From Streptococcus suis (lineage in GTDB: Bacteria > Bacillota > Bacilli > Lactobacillales > Streptococcaceae), in assembly GCF_002964045.1 (NCBI RefSeq), contig NZ_POPB01000330.1:1-49848 (forward strand): a stretch of 49,848 bases of DNA, read 5' to 3'. Below the pieces are notes generated by a model. It saw only the letters and a program-made list of their open reading frames with translations. It had not been told where the DNA came from and ran no database searches. Shown in pieces: positions 8,305 to 18,082 of this stretch (the first letter of the stretch is position 1; each line of letters opens with the position of its first letter). Position numbers and translations under genes: made by a program.

Positions 8305-9111
8305 TTATTGCAACAATTGCCAATTCAAACTATCTTGAATCGCAATGGTCCTGTCTGGCAGGACTTCTGGTCCAGCTGATAGGACTTGTCCAGTTTGGCT
8401 ATTGAGAACAAAGGTTCCGACTGCGTAGGCCTGGCTTCCATCAGTAGCAATTCTGAAAATCGTTCCTTGACTTTCTGGTCGATAGCCGTCCAAGAAGAAG
8501 CTACTAATTAAGCCATTCTCAAAAATATCTACATATACTCGTACATTTTCTGATGAAACCAAGCGGGTTGGATAGGCTTCATTTCCCCAAATAGAAAAGA
8601 CAAACATGCGCTCCCCACCAGTCGCCAGCAAGAGTTCAGCCTGACCATTTCCATCAATATCATACAGGGCATAGTAGAATGAAACCTGAGGATAGATATT
8701 TTTCAAGTAGCCTTCTTCCACCGTAGGGTCATCAAAGGTCCCACCGCTCCTCAATACGGTTATCCACTTACGGTAAGTTGCCAAGATAGACTGGTAATTA
8801 TGATGAAGAGTGGGTTGGCTAGATGAACCTGCTTGATTGTTTTCCTCTGACTGGCTAGTCTGGGTTTGACTGGAACTCTCTTCCAATACGCTTGAGCTCG
8901 TACTACTAAGGCTTGAAGCTGAGGTTGACGAGCTGGTTGATTCTTCTAACTTGCTGCTTGAAGCATCGGTTGATGAGCTTGTTTTTGTAGAAGAGCTAGA
9001 ACTTGTTAAGCCTGTTTCTATCGAAGAGGTCTGGCTTGAACAAGCTAGTAGGCTGACTAACAGAATAACAGATAAACTTGCATAGCTTATATACTTAGTG
9101 AGCAATTTCAT
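8305..9111 (-). CDS. Ser-rich lipoprotein with EF-hand-like loop
   Basis: A 268-residue predicted surface lipoprotein of unknown function. The signal peptide ends in the lipobox SLLAC (Cys near residue 24). About 75 residues rich in Ser/Thr/Glu/Gln follow and probably form a flexible spacer through the wall. The globular C-terminal domain (about 105-268) contains DIDGNGQAELLL, which looks like a single calcium-binding EF-hand-type loop. A GAGGGAG ribosome site precedes the ATG. It is the last of four genes running from polA, 26 bases after the CoA-binding gene. Whether it binds calcium is untested. Confidence 0.8.
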   Translation of the reverse strand: MKLLTKYISYASLSVILLVSLLACSSQTSSIETGLTSSSSSTKTSSSTDASSSKLEESTSSSTSASSLSSTSSSVLEESSSQTQTSQSEENNQAGSSSQPTLHHNYQSILATYRKWITVLRSGGTFDDPTVEEGYLKNIYPQVSFYYALYDIDGNGQAELLLATGGERMFVFSIWGNEAYPTRLVSSENVRVYVDIFENGLISSFFLDGYRPESQGTIFRIATDGSQAYAVGTFVLNSQTGQVLSAGPEVLPDRTIAIQDSLNWQLLQ

Positions 9112-9137
9112 CGCTACTCCCTCCGACTATCTATGCT

Positions 9138-9572
9138 TTAGGCTTCCTGCATATCTAAGTATTCAATCTTGATACACTTGTTCATGACGATGTCATGACG
9201 ACCGGCCTGGCGCAAGATTTCCTCTGCTTCTTGGCTTTCCAACCCAAGTTGAGCCCAGAAAACCTTGGCTTCTGTCTGGACAAACTCACGCGCCACATCT
9301 GCCAAAAACTCAGAGCGTCGGAAGACATCAACGATGTCAACTGGCTGGTCGATTTCCAGAAGACTGGCATAAACCTTTTCTCCGAGGATAGTCTCACCTG
9401 CTGCTCTTGGATTGACTGGAATGATTTTGTAACCTGCTTCTTGCATAAGCTTAGACACCCGATAGGCTGCTGTTTCTTCACGGCTGGATAAGCCAACGAC
9501 TGCAATGGTCTTGGCATTCTTCAGGTAAGTAAAAATTTGTTCTTGACTGGGATTTTGAAATGAATAAGTCAT
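9138..9572 (-). CDS. CoA-binding (Rossmann) domain protein, YccU-like
   Basis: A cytoplasmic protein of about 144 residues made almost entirely of a CoA_binding Rossmann fold. The glycine-rich loop TIAVVGLSSR is near residue 25, IIPVNPRAAGETILGEKVY follows, and VDIVDVFRRSE is present. In this family the fold resembles the CoA-binding domain of succinyl-CoA synthetase; the physiological ligand and reaction are not established. Of the two adjacent ATG codons I take 9572, six bases from AAGGAG. The gene sits downstream of polA, a neighbourhood I recall from pneumococcus, here separated from polA by a lipoprotein gene. Confidence 0.85.
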   Translation of the reverse strand: MTYSFQNPSQEQIFTYLKNAKTIAVVGLSSREETAAYRVSKLMQEAGYKIIPVNPRAAGETILGEKVYASLLEIDQPVDIVDVFRRSEFLADVAREFVQTEAKVFWAQLGLESQEAEEILRQAGRHDIVMNKCIKIEYLDMQEA

Positions 9573-9622
9573 CATGAGCTCCTTATAATTTGACATCTAG
9601 ATTAGCAAAACGATTATTGCAT

Positions 9623-10372
9623 TTATTTTTTAGAAATATTGTAGAGAACATCCTTGAGCTGGCCAATTGTTTGTTTCAAATTGGTACGGTCCTTGTCCAA
9701 ACCTGGGTCAAGTGAGTAATAGATTGTACCGACAACTACAGAATCATCATAGGCTCCAGTTGACTCCATCCGATAGAAGGTAATGCGGCCCATTTTCTGG
9801 TCTTTCATAATTTGTCGACCAACCTGCCATTCTTGACCATTAATTGTAACAATGGTCTTTTCAACAAATGAGTGATTGGTTTCAGCCATTCGCGCTTCCA
9901 ATTCCTCAGCTGTCATATTGCGACCTTCTTCAAGCGGAGATTTGTTGAAGGCATTGATGTTGTAAAGTTGGACCATGTAGTTACTAGAATCCACTTTGAC
10001 ATCGTAAACTGCTGCTACGGTTTCATCTTCTGTATTCTCTGCATTGATGGTCCAGTTGGAAGGGACATCATAATAGCGGTAATATTCCTTGATATTTCCA
10101 GCTTCATCCTTTTCCGCAACACCATTATTGGCTGCATGTATCTTGTGGCCTTTTTGCGTCTCGTCTGCTGGTGGAGTAGCATTAACCACCACAAGAGGTG
10201 CATTAGCAAGAACATTTAAGGTTTCATTTGTGGTGTCCTGTTTTTCTTTTAAGATTGGCAATTGTGTTGAAAAATCAGCTCCAGAAGGGTCAGTTCCCTT
10301 ATTTTCTGTCTTTTCTCCACAGCCTACTAATAGCAAGCTAAATAGTCCAATACATACTAAGGTTTTCTTCAT
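9623..10372 (-). CDS. predicted lipoprotein of unknown function
   Basis: A 249-residue product with a classic lipoprotein signal (MKKTLVCIGLFSLLLVGCG, lipid-modified Cys at 18). The mature part is soluble and acidic, and I recognise no catalytic motif. Aromatic stretches such as YYRYYDVPSNWTI and repeated beta-type segments suggest a compact extracellular domain. It starts 11 bases after the polA stop with AAGGA upstream, so it is surely co-transcribed with polA. I cannot link it to DNA repair; the coupling may be historical. Confidence 0.8.
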   Translation of the reverse strand: MKKTLVCIGLFSLLLVGCGEKTENKGTDPSGADFSTQLPILKEKQDTTNETLNVLANAPLVVVNATPPADETQKGHKIHAANNGVAEKDEAGNIKEYYRYYDVPSNWTINAENTEDETVAAVYDVKVDSSNYMVQLYNINAFNKSPLEEGRNMTAEELEARMAETNHSFVEKTIVTINGQEWQVGRQIMKDQKMGRITFYRMESTGAYDDSVVVGTIYYSLDPGLDKDRTNLKQTIGQLKDVLYNISKK

Positions 10373-10383
10373 GTCATTCCTTT

Positions 10384-13020
10384 CTATTTCGCTTCATACC
10401 AAGTCTGTCCATCATTTTCATCCGCAATTAGTGGGACAGAAAGTGCAATGGCTGATTCCATGGTTTCTTTTACTAATTTTTTTACCGTTTCTAATTCAGC
10501 TTTCGGTACTTCCAAGACAATCTCATCGTGCACCTGCAAGAGCATGCGTGTCGACAAGCCTGCTTCTTCAATAGCCTTGTCCAAGTTGATCATGGCTACC
10601 TTGAGGATATCAGCAGCGGATCCTTGGATAGGAGAGTTGATGGCTGTTCGCTCGGCAAAATTTCGGACGTTGAAATTGCGTGAGTTAATATCTGGTAATT
10701 CTCGACGGCGCTTGTAGATGGTTTCTACATAGCCCTTATCACGCGCCTCACGCACAATAGTTTCCATATAGTTCTTGATACCTGGGAAGCGCTCAAAGTA
10801 GGTGTCAATATATTCCTTGGCTTCCTTACGGGTAATGCCCAGGTTATTGGACAAGCCAAAGTCTGAGATACCGTAGACCACTCCAAAGTTGACAGCCTTG
10901 GCATTGCGGCGGTCATTTGCTGTTACGTCTTCTGCTTTTTCAATGCCAAAGACCCGCATGGCTGTAGAGGTATGGATATCATCGCCTCGTTTGAAGGCTT
11001 CAATCAGGTGCTCATCTTGAGAAATATGGGCCAAGACGCGCAATTCAATCTGTGAGTAATCCGAAGCCAGAAGAACACTGTCTTCAAGCGAAGGTACAAA
11101 AGCCTTACGAATCAAGCGACCTTGTTCCAGACGGACAGGGATATTTTGCAGGTTAGGATCTGTCGAAGACAGACGACCCGTCTGGGTCAAATCCTGAACA
11201 TATCTGGTATGGATTTTGCCGTCTTCCAAAATCGCTTCCTGCAAGCCAATAACGTAGGTTGATTGGAGCTTGGTAATCTGGCGGTAGTCCAAAATCTTGG
11301 AAACGACTGGGGCGATTGGGGCAAGCCGTTCTAAGACATCCACCGCTGTTGAGTAACCTGTCTTGGTTTTCTTGGTGTATTCCAAAGGCAAGCCCATGTC
11401 TTCAAAGAGAATGGTTCCCAGTTGTTTTGGCGAGTTGATATTAAATTCCTGACCAGCCAGCTCGTAGATTTCCTTGGTTAGTTGGTCGATGAGGACTTCA
11501 TTTTCAGCCTGCATGGTCTGCAAGGTTTCTTTTTGAACCTTGATTCCTGTGATTTCCATCTTAGCTAGGACATTTGCCAGAGGCAATTCCATGTCAAAAA
11601 GAAGGGAAACTTGCTGGTTTTCTTCCAGTTTTTCCAGCATGACTGCTTCTGTTTCGATAAGAACCTGTAGCTTGTTAGCAAGATGAGGGAAGTATTCTGC
11701 TCGTTCTGGCAGAGCCAATTTTGCTCCCTTGCCATAGACTACTTCGTCTGGTACTAAACGAGTTTGACCATAAAGGTTGGCAATAGTGGTGATGGCATTG
11801 TCTTCGACTGTTGACAGGAGGTATTTTGCCAAACGACTGTCAAAGCTAGCCAGTGGCAAGTCCAAACCATGACGGGCTAGAAGAACCTTTCCACGCTTGA
11901 AGTCATAGGTTTTGATAGTGTGGTTTTCCAAGAACTGGCGTAAAATTGGGCTATCGAGGAGTTCTGGTCCTCCGACATAGATCTGCTCTTTGTCTCCCCA
12001 AGCTAGTCCTACCAAGTCTTCTCGGTGGTAGTTTTCACCCAAGATTTCAAAATAGAAAAATTGATCTGCATGCAGCATGTCCTCAGTCAATTCGGTGACT
12101 GGTTGGAATTCTACTGTAGGAAGCTCTTCCTCAGCGCTAGTTCCCAATTGAGCCCGCAACTGTTTGAAGCCCATGTCGTCGTAGAATTGACCGAGTTCTT
12201 CTAGCTTTGGACCTTGGTAAACAATATCATCTAGTCCAATTTCGATTGGAGCATTTGTGTCAATGGTGGCAAGGGTTCGAGAAAGAAATGCTTGTTCCTT
12301 ATCCGCAATCAGGTTTTCCTTCATCTTTGAAGCCTTCATGCTGTCGATGTTTTCGTAAATGCCGTCCAGTGACCCGTATTCTATCAGGAGTTTGAGGCCT
12401 GTTTTTTCACCGATTTTGGTCACACCAGGGATGTTATCGGACTTATCGCCCATGAGGGCCTTAAGGTCGATAAACTGAGTGGGGGTAATACCCATTTTTT
12501 CCATGAGGTAGGCTGGGGTAAATTCTTCGAATTCGGCTACGCCTTTCTTGGAAATTTCTACAACGGTGTTTTCGTCTGTCAGCTGGATCAAGTCCTTGTC
12601 TCCGCTGACAATGGTCACATCGAAGGGAATGTCTGTCCGCTCTGCCATTTTGTCCAAAGTACCGATAATATCGTCTGCCTCGTACTGAGCTAGCTCATAG
12701 TGTTTGACTCCCATAGCATCCAGCATCTGACGGATGAAGGGGAACTGCTCGCGGAACTCGTCTGGAGTCTTGGCACGACCCGCCTTGTAATCGGCGTACA
12801 TCTCAGTACGGAAGGTGGTCTTGCCTGCGTCAAAAGCAACGAGAATGTGGGTCGGCTCAATCCGCTTCATCATGTGGTCCAACATGAGATTAAAGCCGTA
12901 AATGGCGTTGGTATGCAGACCGTTGGCATTCTTGAAACGATCAATTTGGTTATAAAGTGCAAAGAAGGCACGGAAGGCTACGGAAGAGCCATCAATGAGT
13001 AATAATTTATTTTTTTTCAT
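10384..13020 (-). CDS. polA: DNA polymerase I
   Basis: PolA fills gaps and removes RNA primers in replication and repair. The 877-residue protein has the 5'-3' nuclease domain (about 1-290; LLIDGSSVAFRAFFAL, VSGDKDLIQL, IPGVTKIGEKTG). A degenerate 3'-5' exonuclease-like domain follows (about 300-470), lacking the acidic DxE residues at FYFEILG, so no proofreading is expected. The polymerase domain has motif A (ASDYSQIELRVLAH), motif B (RRNAKAVNFGVVYG) and motif C (LLQVHDEIVLE). The start at 13020 matches the family N-terminus MKKNKLLLIDG; the frame extends 19 codons further, through the promoter. There is no ribosome site, and the -10 lies only six bases upstream, so the message may be leaderless. 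Confidence 0.96.
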   Translation of the reverse strand: MKKNKLLLIDGSSVAFRAFFALYNQIDRFKNANGLHTNAIYGFNLMLDHMMKRIEPTHILVAFDAGKTTFRTEMYADYKAGRAKTPDEFREQFPFIRQMLDAMGVKHYELAQYEADDIIGTLDKMAERTDIPFDVTIVSGDKDLIQLTDENTVVEISKKGVAEFEEFTPAYLMEKMGITPTQFIDLKALMGDKSDNIPGVTKIGEKTGLKLLIEYGSLDGIYENIDSMKASKMKENLIADKEQAFLSRTLATIDTNAPIEIGLDDIVYQGPKLEELGQFYDDMGFKQLRAQLGTSAEEELPTVEFQPVTELTEDMLHADQFFYFEILGENYHREDLVGLAWGDKEQIYVGGPELLDSPILRQFLENHTIKTYDFKRGKVLLARHGLDLPLASFDSRLAKYLLSTVEDNAITTIANLYGQTRLVPDEVVYGKGAKLALPERAEYFPHLANKLQVLIETEAVMLEKLEENQQVSLLFDMELPLANVLAKMEITGIKVQKETLQTMQAENEVLIDQLTKEIYELAGQEFNINSPKQLGTILFEDMGLPLEYTKKTKTGYSTAVDVLERLAPIAPVVSKILDYRQITKLQSTYVIGLQEAILEDGKIHTRYVQDLTQTGRLSSTDPNLQNIPVRLEQGRLIRKAFVPSLEDSVLLASDYSQIELRVLAHISQDEHLIEAFKRGDDIHTSTAMRVFGIEKAEDVTANDRRNAKAVNFGVVYGISDFGLSNNLGITRKEAKEYIDTYFERFPGIKNYMETIVREARDKGYVETIYKRRRELPDINSRNFNVRNFAERTAINSPIQGSAADILKVAMINLDKAIEEAGLSTRMLLQVHDEIVLEVPKAELETVKKLVKETMESAIALSVPLIADENDGQTWYEAK

Positions 13021-13026
13021 AGGTCT

Positions 13027-13035
13027 ATTATAGCA
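13027..13035 (-). promoter_or_regulatory. extended -10 promoter abutting polA
   Basis: Minus strand TGCTATAAT (TG at 13034-13035, hexamer 13027-13032), leaving six bases (AGACCT) before the polA ATG. Transcription would start at or within a base or two of the start codon. No -35 is visible. Confidence 0.55.
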
Positions 13036-13080
13036 TGGATGAGGGGTGTTTGTGGGGGTTGGAGGGCTGGAATACAAAGA

Positions 13081-13106
13081 AAATCCTAGCCGAAACTAGG
13101 ATTTTT
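13081..13106. terminator. terminator after the FtsX-type permease
   Basis: Stem AAATCCTAG/CTAGGATTT (13081-13089 with 13096-13104) with a six-base loop and A/T-runs on both sides. It separates the ABC exporter operon from the polA promoter. Confidence 0.8.
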
Positions 13107-13118
13107 GTGCATCAAACA

Positions 13119-16100
13119 TTACTCAACAGATTTGAGTGCTTCCAACATATCCACCTTTCTCAGGTGATGATTTACATAGATACCAAGGGCGGCTAGAATT
13201 CCGATAATGGCTAGAATTGGAATGGCATAAACTTCCAGACCGACTGCTGGATTGAAACGAATGCTATCCGAACCAATCATGGCAAGAAGAACCTTGTGTA
13301 GGTAGGTCCCGCCAATCAGTCCAACCCCCATACCAATCAAGGAAAGAACCATAGTTTCCCTATAAATATAGAGGGTCACTTCCTTATTATGGAAGCCCAG
13401 AACTTTTATGGTCGATAATTCACGAATCCGCTCAGACATATTGATAATGGTCAGGTTGTAGAGGATAACCAAACCAAGCAAGATGGACAAGACCACCAAG
13501 ATAGTCATAATGGTCTGTAGTGAGCCTGCAATAGTGGTCAGCATGGACATGAGGGAAGTATTTTGCACCAGACTTCTGACTGCTGGCATGGCCAATAACT
13601 GGCTAGAAATCGTTTGAACATGGCTGGTCTGGTCATCTTTCAGCTCTATCAGATAGGCATTAGCAGTCTTTTGCTTGCCCGTCACTTGTTCATAGTAGCC
13701 TCTGGTCATATAGATAAAGTGTCCAGCATACATATCCGCCACAGCAGCGACCCTGACCGGCACTTCCTTATCCTCCAAGGTCAGCGATAGCTTGTCTCCG
13801 ACTGTCACACCGTAGATTGCTGCGAGTTTTTCTGTGAGGACAATACCCCTGCCACTCAGTTGAATAGACTGACCAGTTGATGTTTCAAGACTGACTAGAT
13901 TTCCTAGATCCTGACGGTCTGAAATAAAGAGGCTGATTGATACATTCTTTCTTTGGCCATTTGTCTCCACTGTTTGATGGAGTTGTTCAAAAGCCACTGG
14001 CAGGGATTGCCGAACTTGGTTTGACTGGAGAAAGTCTGTTAATTTGTCTAAGTCCTTCTCCTCTGCTCTGCTATTTTCCACTACCAACATATCATAATGG
14101 ATCAAGTCCCCAAACTGCCGTTGGACAACCCCTGAGATAGAGGAACGAATGCCAAGACCGCCAAAGAGGAGGGCGACTGTCCCTGCCACACCGAAGATGG
14201 TCATGAGCATGCGGAGCTTGTAACGAAAGATATTGCGGGCAGTCACCTTGTGGGTAAAGCTCAGGCGTGACCAGATGGCTGGCCATTTTTCTAGCCAAAT
14301 GCTGGAGCCAGCAGCGGGAGGTTTTGGAAGCAGGAGCTGGGCTGGCTTCTCTGTCAATTCTCTGCGAGCGACCAGATAGGCTGGAAGGACGGAGGAAATC
14401 AAAGAAAGCAAAAGGGCTAGGCCTGTCCAAAGTGGATAAAAGTGGAGCTTGGCTGAACCGATGACTGTAGTCTGGGTGATAATGCTTGAAATAATAGGGG
14501 ATAGGACAAGATTCCCCATCAGTATGCCGACAAGAGTACCAAGGAGACCGGCAGCTAGTCCATAAAGGATAAACTTAGCCATAATCTGACCATTGGTATA
14601 GCCAAGTGCCTTGAAGAGCCCTGACTGGGTCCTCTCTTCATCGACAAATCGGGCCATTGTGGTAAAGGTAACCAGAGCTGCGACCAGATAGAGAACTACT
14701 GGAAAGACATTGCCTACTGCCGCAATGGACTTGGTCGCATTGCTATAGGTGGCGTATCCATCTCCACCAGGAAGGCTGGTCCGACTATAAATCTGATAGG
14801 GAGATTTTTCTAATTTGCTTAAGTCGGATTTGGCCTGGGCAATCTCTGTTTGGGCTTGGCTAATTTCTTGATTGGCTTCCGCCTGTTTTTCTGATAATTG
14901 GGATTGAGCCTGGTTCAGTTCTTCATCAGCCTGCTCCAAGCGGAGTTCCTCTTGTCGAAGTTTCAAGTCAGAAGATTCTAATTGACTGACACCCCATTCA
15001 TAATCTGAAACACCATTTTGATAGGCTGCTAAACCTTGCTCATACTGAGCGAAACCAGCCTGGTAGTGGGCAAAACCAGTCTGGTATTCCTGATTCCATG
15101 ATTGATAGTCCGCTAGGCTTGCTTCATATTCTGCAACCTTTGATTGGTAATAATCATAATTATTGATATAGTCTTGGTTGGCTTGCTCATAGTTAGCTTC
15201 AAGTTGATCTAAGCGAGCTTTTTCTGCATCCAAGGCTTCCTGTCTAGCCAATAAGTCAGGATAGTCAGACAAAGTTTGACCAGCTTGAACTTGATTGGCA
15301 ATTAGCTGATTTAAACTTTGTTGGTTTTGGTACCAGTTGGCACGACCAGTTGAAATTTGAGAAGCCGTTTGACTGAGTTGGGCATTTTGCCTATCCAGTT
15401 CAACTTTTGCTGTATCTAAACGCTGAACCGCTTGGTCCAAAGAGGCCTTATTTCCTTCTAGAAATGAAGCCGTCTGGTCCAGCTGGACCTTGCGACTATC
15501 CAACTCTTTTTTACTTTCATCCAATTGAAACTTGGTTTGTAATAATTGGGCAAGGACGGCTCGTAATTCTTCCTCTGATTGTAAGAGTTTAGCCCGTCCA
15601 CGCGCAAATTCACTGCGACCGCTTGCGACTTGTTCCTGACCAGCCGCCAATTCTTCTGTCGCTTGATTCAGCTGAGATTGAGCTTGGGCAATTTCTTTTT
15701 CTCCTTGGGAAATTTCCGTCTGCCCTTCTGCTTGAATCGCTTCCAACCGCTGTTCATCATTATCTGCCAATAGCTTTTCTAGGTCTTCTTGGTGTTGGTC
15801 CAGTTTCTCCTGATAGGTCTGACTGTAGTAAGACAAATTTGCCAAATCATCATAGACAATTCTAGCTATGGTAAAGACTTCAGATTGAAAAACATCCTCT
15901 GAAACGACTCCATAGCCTGTCAACTGACCATCTCCACTTGCAGCCATTCCCATGGTTTCATTATCCCAAATTTCCGCCGAAGCTACGAAACCAACAACTG
16001 TAAAGGACGTTTGGGTCAGGATAGTGCCATCCTTGTCAGGCTCGGTTACTTGAAATGTATCTCCCAATTGATAGCTTGCTTGTAAGGAAGGAGACAAAGC

Positions 16101-16484
16101 TATTTGCCCCTTTTGACTGGGCATTCGGCCTTCTAGTAGCTTATAGGTTGAAATGGATTTGGGAGCAGAAAAGAGTCGGACAGCCGACTGATCCTTGCTT
16201 GTCAGCACATCCTTAAAATAGCCAGCCTCAACTGTCGCACCTTTAATGGATGCCAATTCATCCATGTCAGCCTGACTGATACCCAGACCAGAAATGACTG
16301 CCAAATCCATGGTTTTCTGTTCAGTAATATAGGCTTGGGCTGTTTGTTCCATATTGGGAGCTGTTACTTTCAGACCTGTCAGAGCCAGGGCGCCCAACAT
16401 CATCAGGCTAAATAGGGACAGAAAACGCCCCTTGGAAGAAAGGAGGGATTGCCTCATATCTTTCCAGTAGATTTTCTTTTTCAT
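13119..16484 (-). CDS. FtsX/MacB-type ABC transporter permease with giant coiled-coil insert
   Basis: A 1121-residue membrane protein. It has an N-terminal transmembrane helix (about 20-40), a large external region, a first FtsX-like bundle of three helices (about 590-720), a linker, and a second external domain and FtsX-like bundle (about 770-1110). The external part from about 225 to 560 is Gln/Glu/Leu-rich coiled coil. It includes consecutive seven-residue units of the form YxxGxxx (near residues 465-500). YhgE- or Pip-like proteins have comparable stalks. The start is the ATG at 16484 with GGGGGAG upstream; a GTG at 16496 lies inside that ribosome site. It pairs with the ATPase immediately upstream. 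Probable role: mechanotransmission or efflux/envelope stress; the substrate is unknown. Confidence 0.8.
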   Translation of the reverse strand: MKKKIYWKDMRQSLLSSKGRFLSLFSLMMLGALALTGLKVTAPNMEQTAQAYITEQKTMDLAVISGLGISQADMDELASIKGATVEAGYFKDVLTSKDQSAVRLFSAPKSISTYKLLEGRMPSQKGQIALSPSLQASYQLGDTFQVTEPDKDGTILTQTSFTVVGFVASAEIWDNETMGMAASGDGQLTGYGVVSEDVFQSEVFTIARIVYDDLANLSYYSQTYQEKLDQHQEDLEKLLADNDEQRLEAIQAEGQTEISQGEKEIAQAQSQLNQATEELAAGQEQVASGRSEFARGRAKLLQSEEELRAVLAQLLQTKFQLDESKKELDSRKVQLDQTASFLEGNKASLDQAVQRLDTAKVELDRQNAQLSQTASQISTGRANWYQNQQSLNQLIANQVQAGQTLSDYPDLLARQEALDAEKARLDQLEANYEQANQDYINNYDYYQSKVAEYEASLADYQSWNQEYQTGFAHYQAGFAQYEQGLAAYQNGVSDYEWGVSQLESSDLKLRQEELRLEQADEELNQAQSQLSEKQAEANQEISQAQTEIAQAKSDLSKLEKSPYQIYSRTSLPGGDGYATYSNATKSIAAVGNVFPVVLYLVAALVTFTTMARFVDEERTQSGLFKALGYTNGQIMAKFILYGLAAGLLGTLVGILMGNLVLSPIISSIITQTTVIGSAKLHFYPLWTGLALLLSLISSVLPAYLVARRELTEKPAQLLLPKPPAAGSSIWLEKWPAIWSRLSFTHKVTARNIFRYKLRMLMTIFGVAGTVALLFGGLGIRSSISGVVQRQFGDLIHYDMLVVENSRAEEKDLDKLTDFLQSNQVRQSLPVAFEQLHQTVETNGQRKNVSISLFISDRQDLGNLVSLETSTGQSIQLSGRGIVLTEKLAAIYGVTVGDKLSLTLEDKEVPVRVAAVADMYAGHFIYMTRGYYEQVTGKQKTANAYLIELKDDQTSHVQTISSQLLAMPAVRSLVQNTSLMSMLTTIAGSLQTIMTILVVLSILLGLVILYNLTIINMSERIRELSTIKVLGFHNKEVTLYIYRETMVLSLIGMGVGLIGGTYLHKVLLAMIGSDSIRFNPAVGLEVYAIPILAIIGILAALGIYVNHHLRKVDMLEALKSVE

Positions 16485-16495
16485 AGGCTCCCCCA

Positions 16496-17197
16496 CTAAT
16501 ATTCTAGACTAGCTATATCCTGCGGATTTGCATTCAGCTCTACAGAATGTACACGGGCATCCCGCATTCGAATCACTCGGTCGGCAATGGGAGCCAGTGA
16601 GTTATTGTGGGTCACGATAATCACCGTAGCACCTTGCTTGCGGGACATATCTTGCAGGATTTGCAAGACCTGCTTACCAGTTTGGTAGTCCAAAGCCCCA
16701 GTCGGTTCATCACAGAGGAGAATTTTAGGCTTTTTGGCAACCGCACGGGCAATGGCCACCCATTGCTGTTCGCCGCCTGAAAGCTGAGCGGGGAAATTAT
16801 TGATACGGTGACCGAGTCCGACTTGTTCCAAGACCTCCTCAGCATCCAAGGCATCCTTGACGATTTCTGCTGCCAACTCCACATTTTCCTTGGCGGTCAG
16901 GTTGGCGACTAAATTATAAAACTGGAAGACAAAGCCAACGTCATCTCGGCGATAGTTGGTCAATTCATGACTTGATAACTTGGCGATGTCCACACCGTCA
17001 ATCCAAACCTCTCCCTCATCATTGCTGTCCATGCCACCTAATATATTGAGCAGAGTGGACTTACCCGCACCAGACGAGCCGAGAATGATGACTAGATCAC
17101 CCTGCTCAATTTCAAAGGACACACCGTCATTGGCCACAATGGTCGCATCCCCCATTTGGTAGTATTTTGACGAATTCTTTACTTGGATATAGGACAT
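16496..17197 (-). CDS. ABC transporter ATPase, MacB/LolD type
   Basis: A 233-residue nucleotide-binding subunit: Walker [11 protein letters not shown]-loop [16 protein letters not shown], signature [14 protein letters not shown], Walker [13 protein letters not shown] with catalytic Glu, and the switch His in VTHN. This is the MacB/FtsE-like class that couples to FtsX-fold permeases. The ATG at 17197 follows GAGGTG by six bases; upstream in-frame codons read through the promoter (TGCTATAAT near 17245-17253). The stop precedes the permease ATG by 11 bases. The signature reads SGGEQQW where SGGEQQR is usual, a conservative oddity. Confidence 0.92.
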   Translation of the reverse strand: MSYIQVKNSSKYYQMGDATIVANDGVSFEIEQGDLVIILGSSGAGKSTLLNILGGMDSNDEGEVWIDGVDIAKLSSHELTNYRRDDVGFVFQFYNLVANLTAKENVELAAEIVKDALDAEEVLEQVGLGHRINNFPAQLSGGEQQWVAIARAVAKKPKILLCDEPTGALDYQTGKQVLQILQDMSRKQGATVIIVTHNNSLAPIADRVIRMRDARVHSVELNANPQDIASLEY

Positions 17198-17254
17198 GGC
17201 ACACCTCGCTTCTTCTCTTTCTATCGGCTGTATTCTACTACTTATTATAGCATA

Positions 17255-17284
17255 AAGAGAGGTCAACTAATTGAAACCTCTCTT
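17255..17284 (-). terminator. terminator after the DUF1828-like gene
   Basis: Stem AAGAGAGGT/ACCTCTCTT (17255-17263 with 17276-17284), just past the stop at 17291. The T-run is short (TCTCTTTAT). Confidence 0.55.
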
Positions 17285-17290
17285 GAACTC

Positions 17291-18061
17291 TTATGTTAAA
17301 ATTGTCTTTTTGAGCTGCTCTTTACTTGACCACGGTGCAATGATAATATCCCTTTGTTTAGCAATCAACTCTGCCTTATGCTGTCCTTTGGATTCCAAAT
17401 CATTAAAAACAATGATTTTTTTAACACCTAGTTCCACTTGTCTCCCCTGAGTAATATCTTCGTAGATGGTATTCACTCTAGCTACAGCATCATAGGTTAA
17501 ATGATTAAGAATCTGAATCCAAACTTCTGGATGAGATTTTTTAGCCCCTACTATGTAGTCAATCTGGTAATCAATACTTGACTCTCCCGTCAATTTGACA
17601 TTCGGAGTTCCTCCAAACTCATTTTCAAAAAAATAAGTCTGTACTTCTTCCGAAAATAAACTGGTCACAATAGATCGTTTCGTATTCAAAAGATCATAGA
17701 CTCGAATAATTGTTTCAATCAGTTTATGCTTACATTTTGGAAAGGCTTTTATTTCACAATCGATATACAGGATATCTCCTTCAATTTTCGTAGCAAACTG
17801 TCTCAATATTCCTTGCTTGAGGCGATCCCGAGTCCTGGTAGACAAATCCAGACCGATGAGTTCCAACTCAGATAATGTCTCTCCATCATCTGATATCCTA
17901 ACCCTACCATCTGGTAAGGCTTGTAAATAGAGTTGAATACGGTCATTAATATGATTTACAAAAGGCGTGATAATCTGTGTGTAATCAGAAAAATCCTTGA
18001 CAATGGCATTATTTTTATACCAAGATACATAGTCATCGACCAATTTCAATCCATCTAACAT
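17291..18061 (-). CDS. DUF1828/DUF1829-like protein
   Basis: A protein of about 256 residues. The first half (IQLYLQALPDGRVRISDDGETLSELELIGLDL) resembles DUF1828; the second (about 120-256) resembles DUF1829, with YQIDYIVG and a terminal strand-helix pattern KKIIVFNDLES reminiscent of a nuclease-like fold. Function is not established. Of the clustered ATG codons I choose 18061, seven bases from GGAGG; 18064 is equally possible, and an ATG at 18079 precedes the ribosome site. It begins 21 bases after the true end of the interrupted gene upstream, so the two form a pair. The pairing suggests a toxin-antitoxin-like or phage-related module, but that is a guess. Confidence 0.65.
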   Translation of the reverse strand: MLDGLKLVDDYVSWYKNNAIVKDFSDYTQIITPFVNHINDRIQLYLQALPDGRVRISDDGETLSELELIGLDLSTRTRDRLKQGILRQFATKIEGDILYIDCEIKAFPKCKHKLIETIIRVYDLLNTKRSIVTSLFSEEVQTYFFENEFGGTPNVKLTGESSIDYQIDYIVGAKKSHPEVWIQILNHLTYDAVARVNTIYEDITQGRQVELGVKKIIVFNDLESKGQHKAELIAKQRDIIIAPWSSKEQLKKTILT

Positions 18062-18082
18062 CATCACACCTCCCCTCATCTC

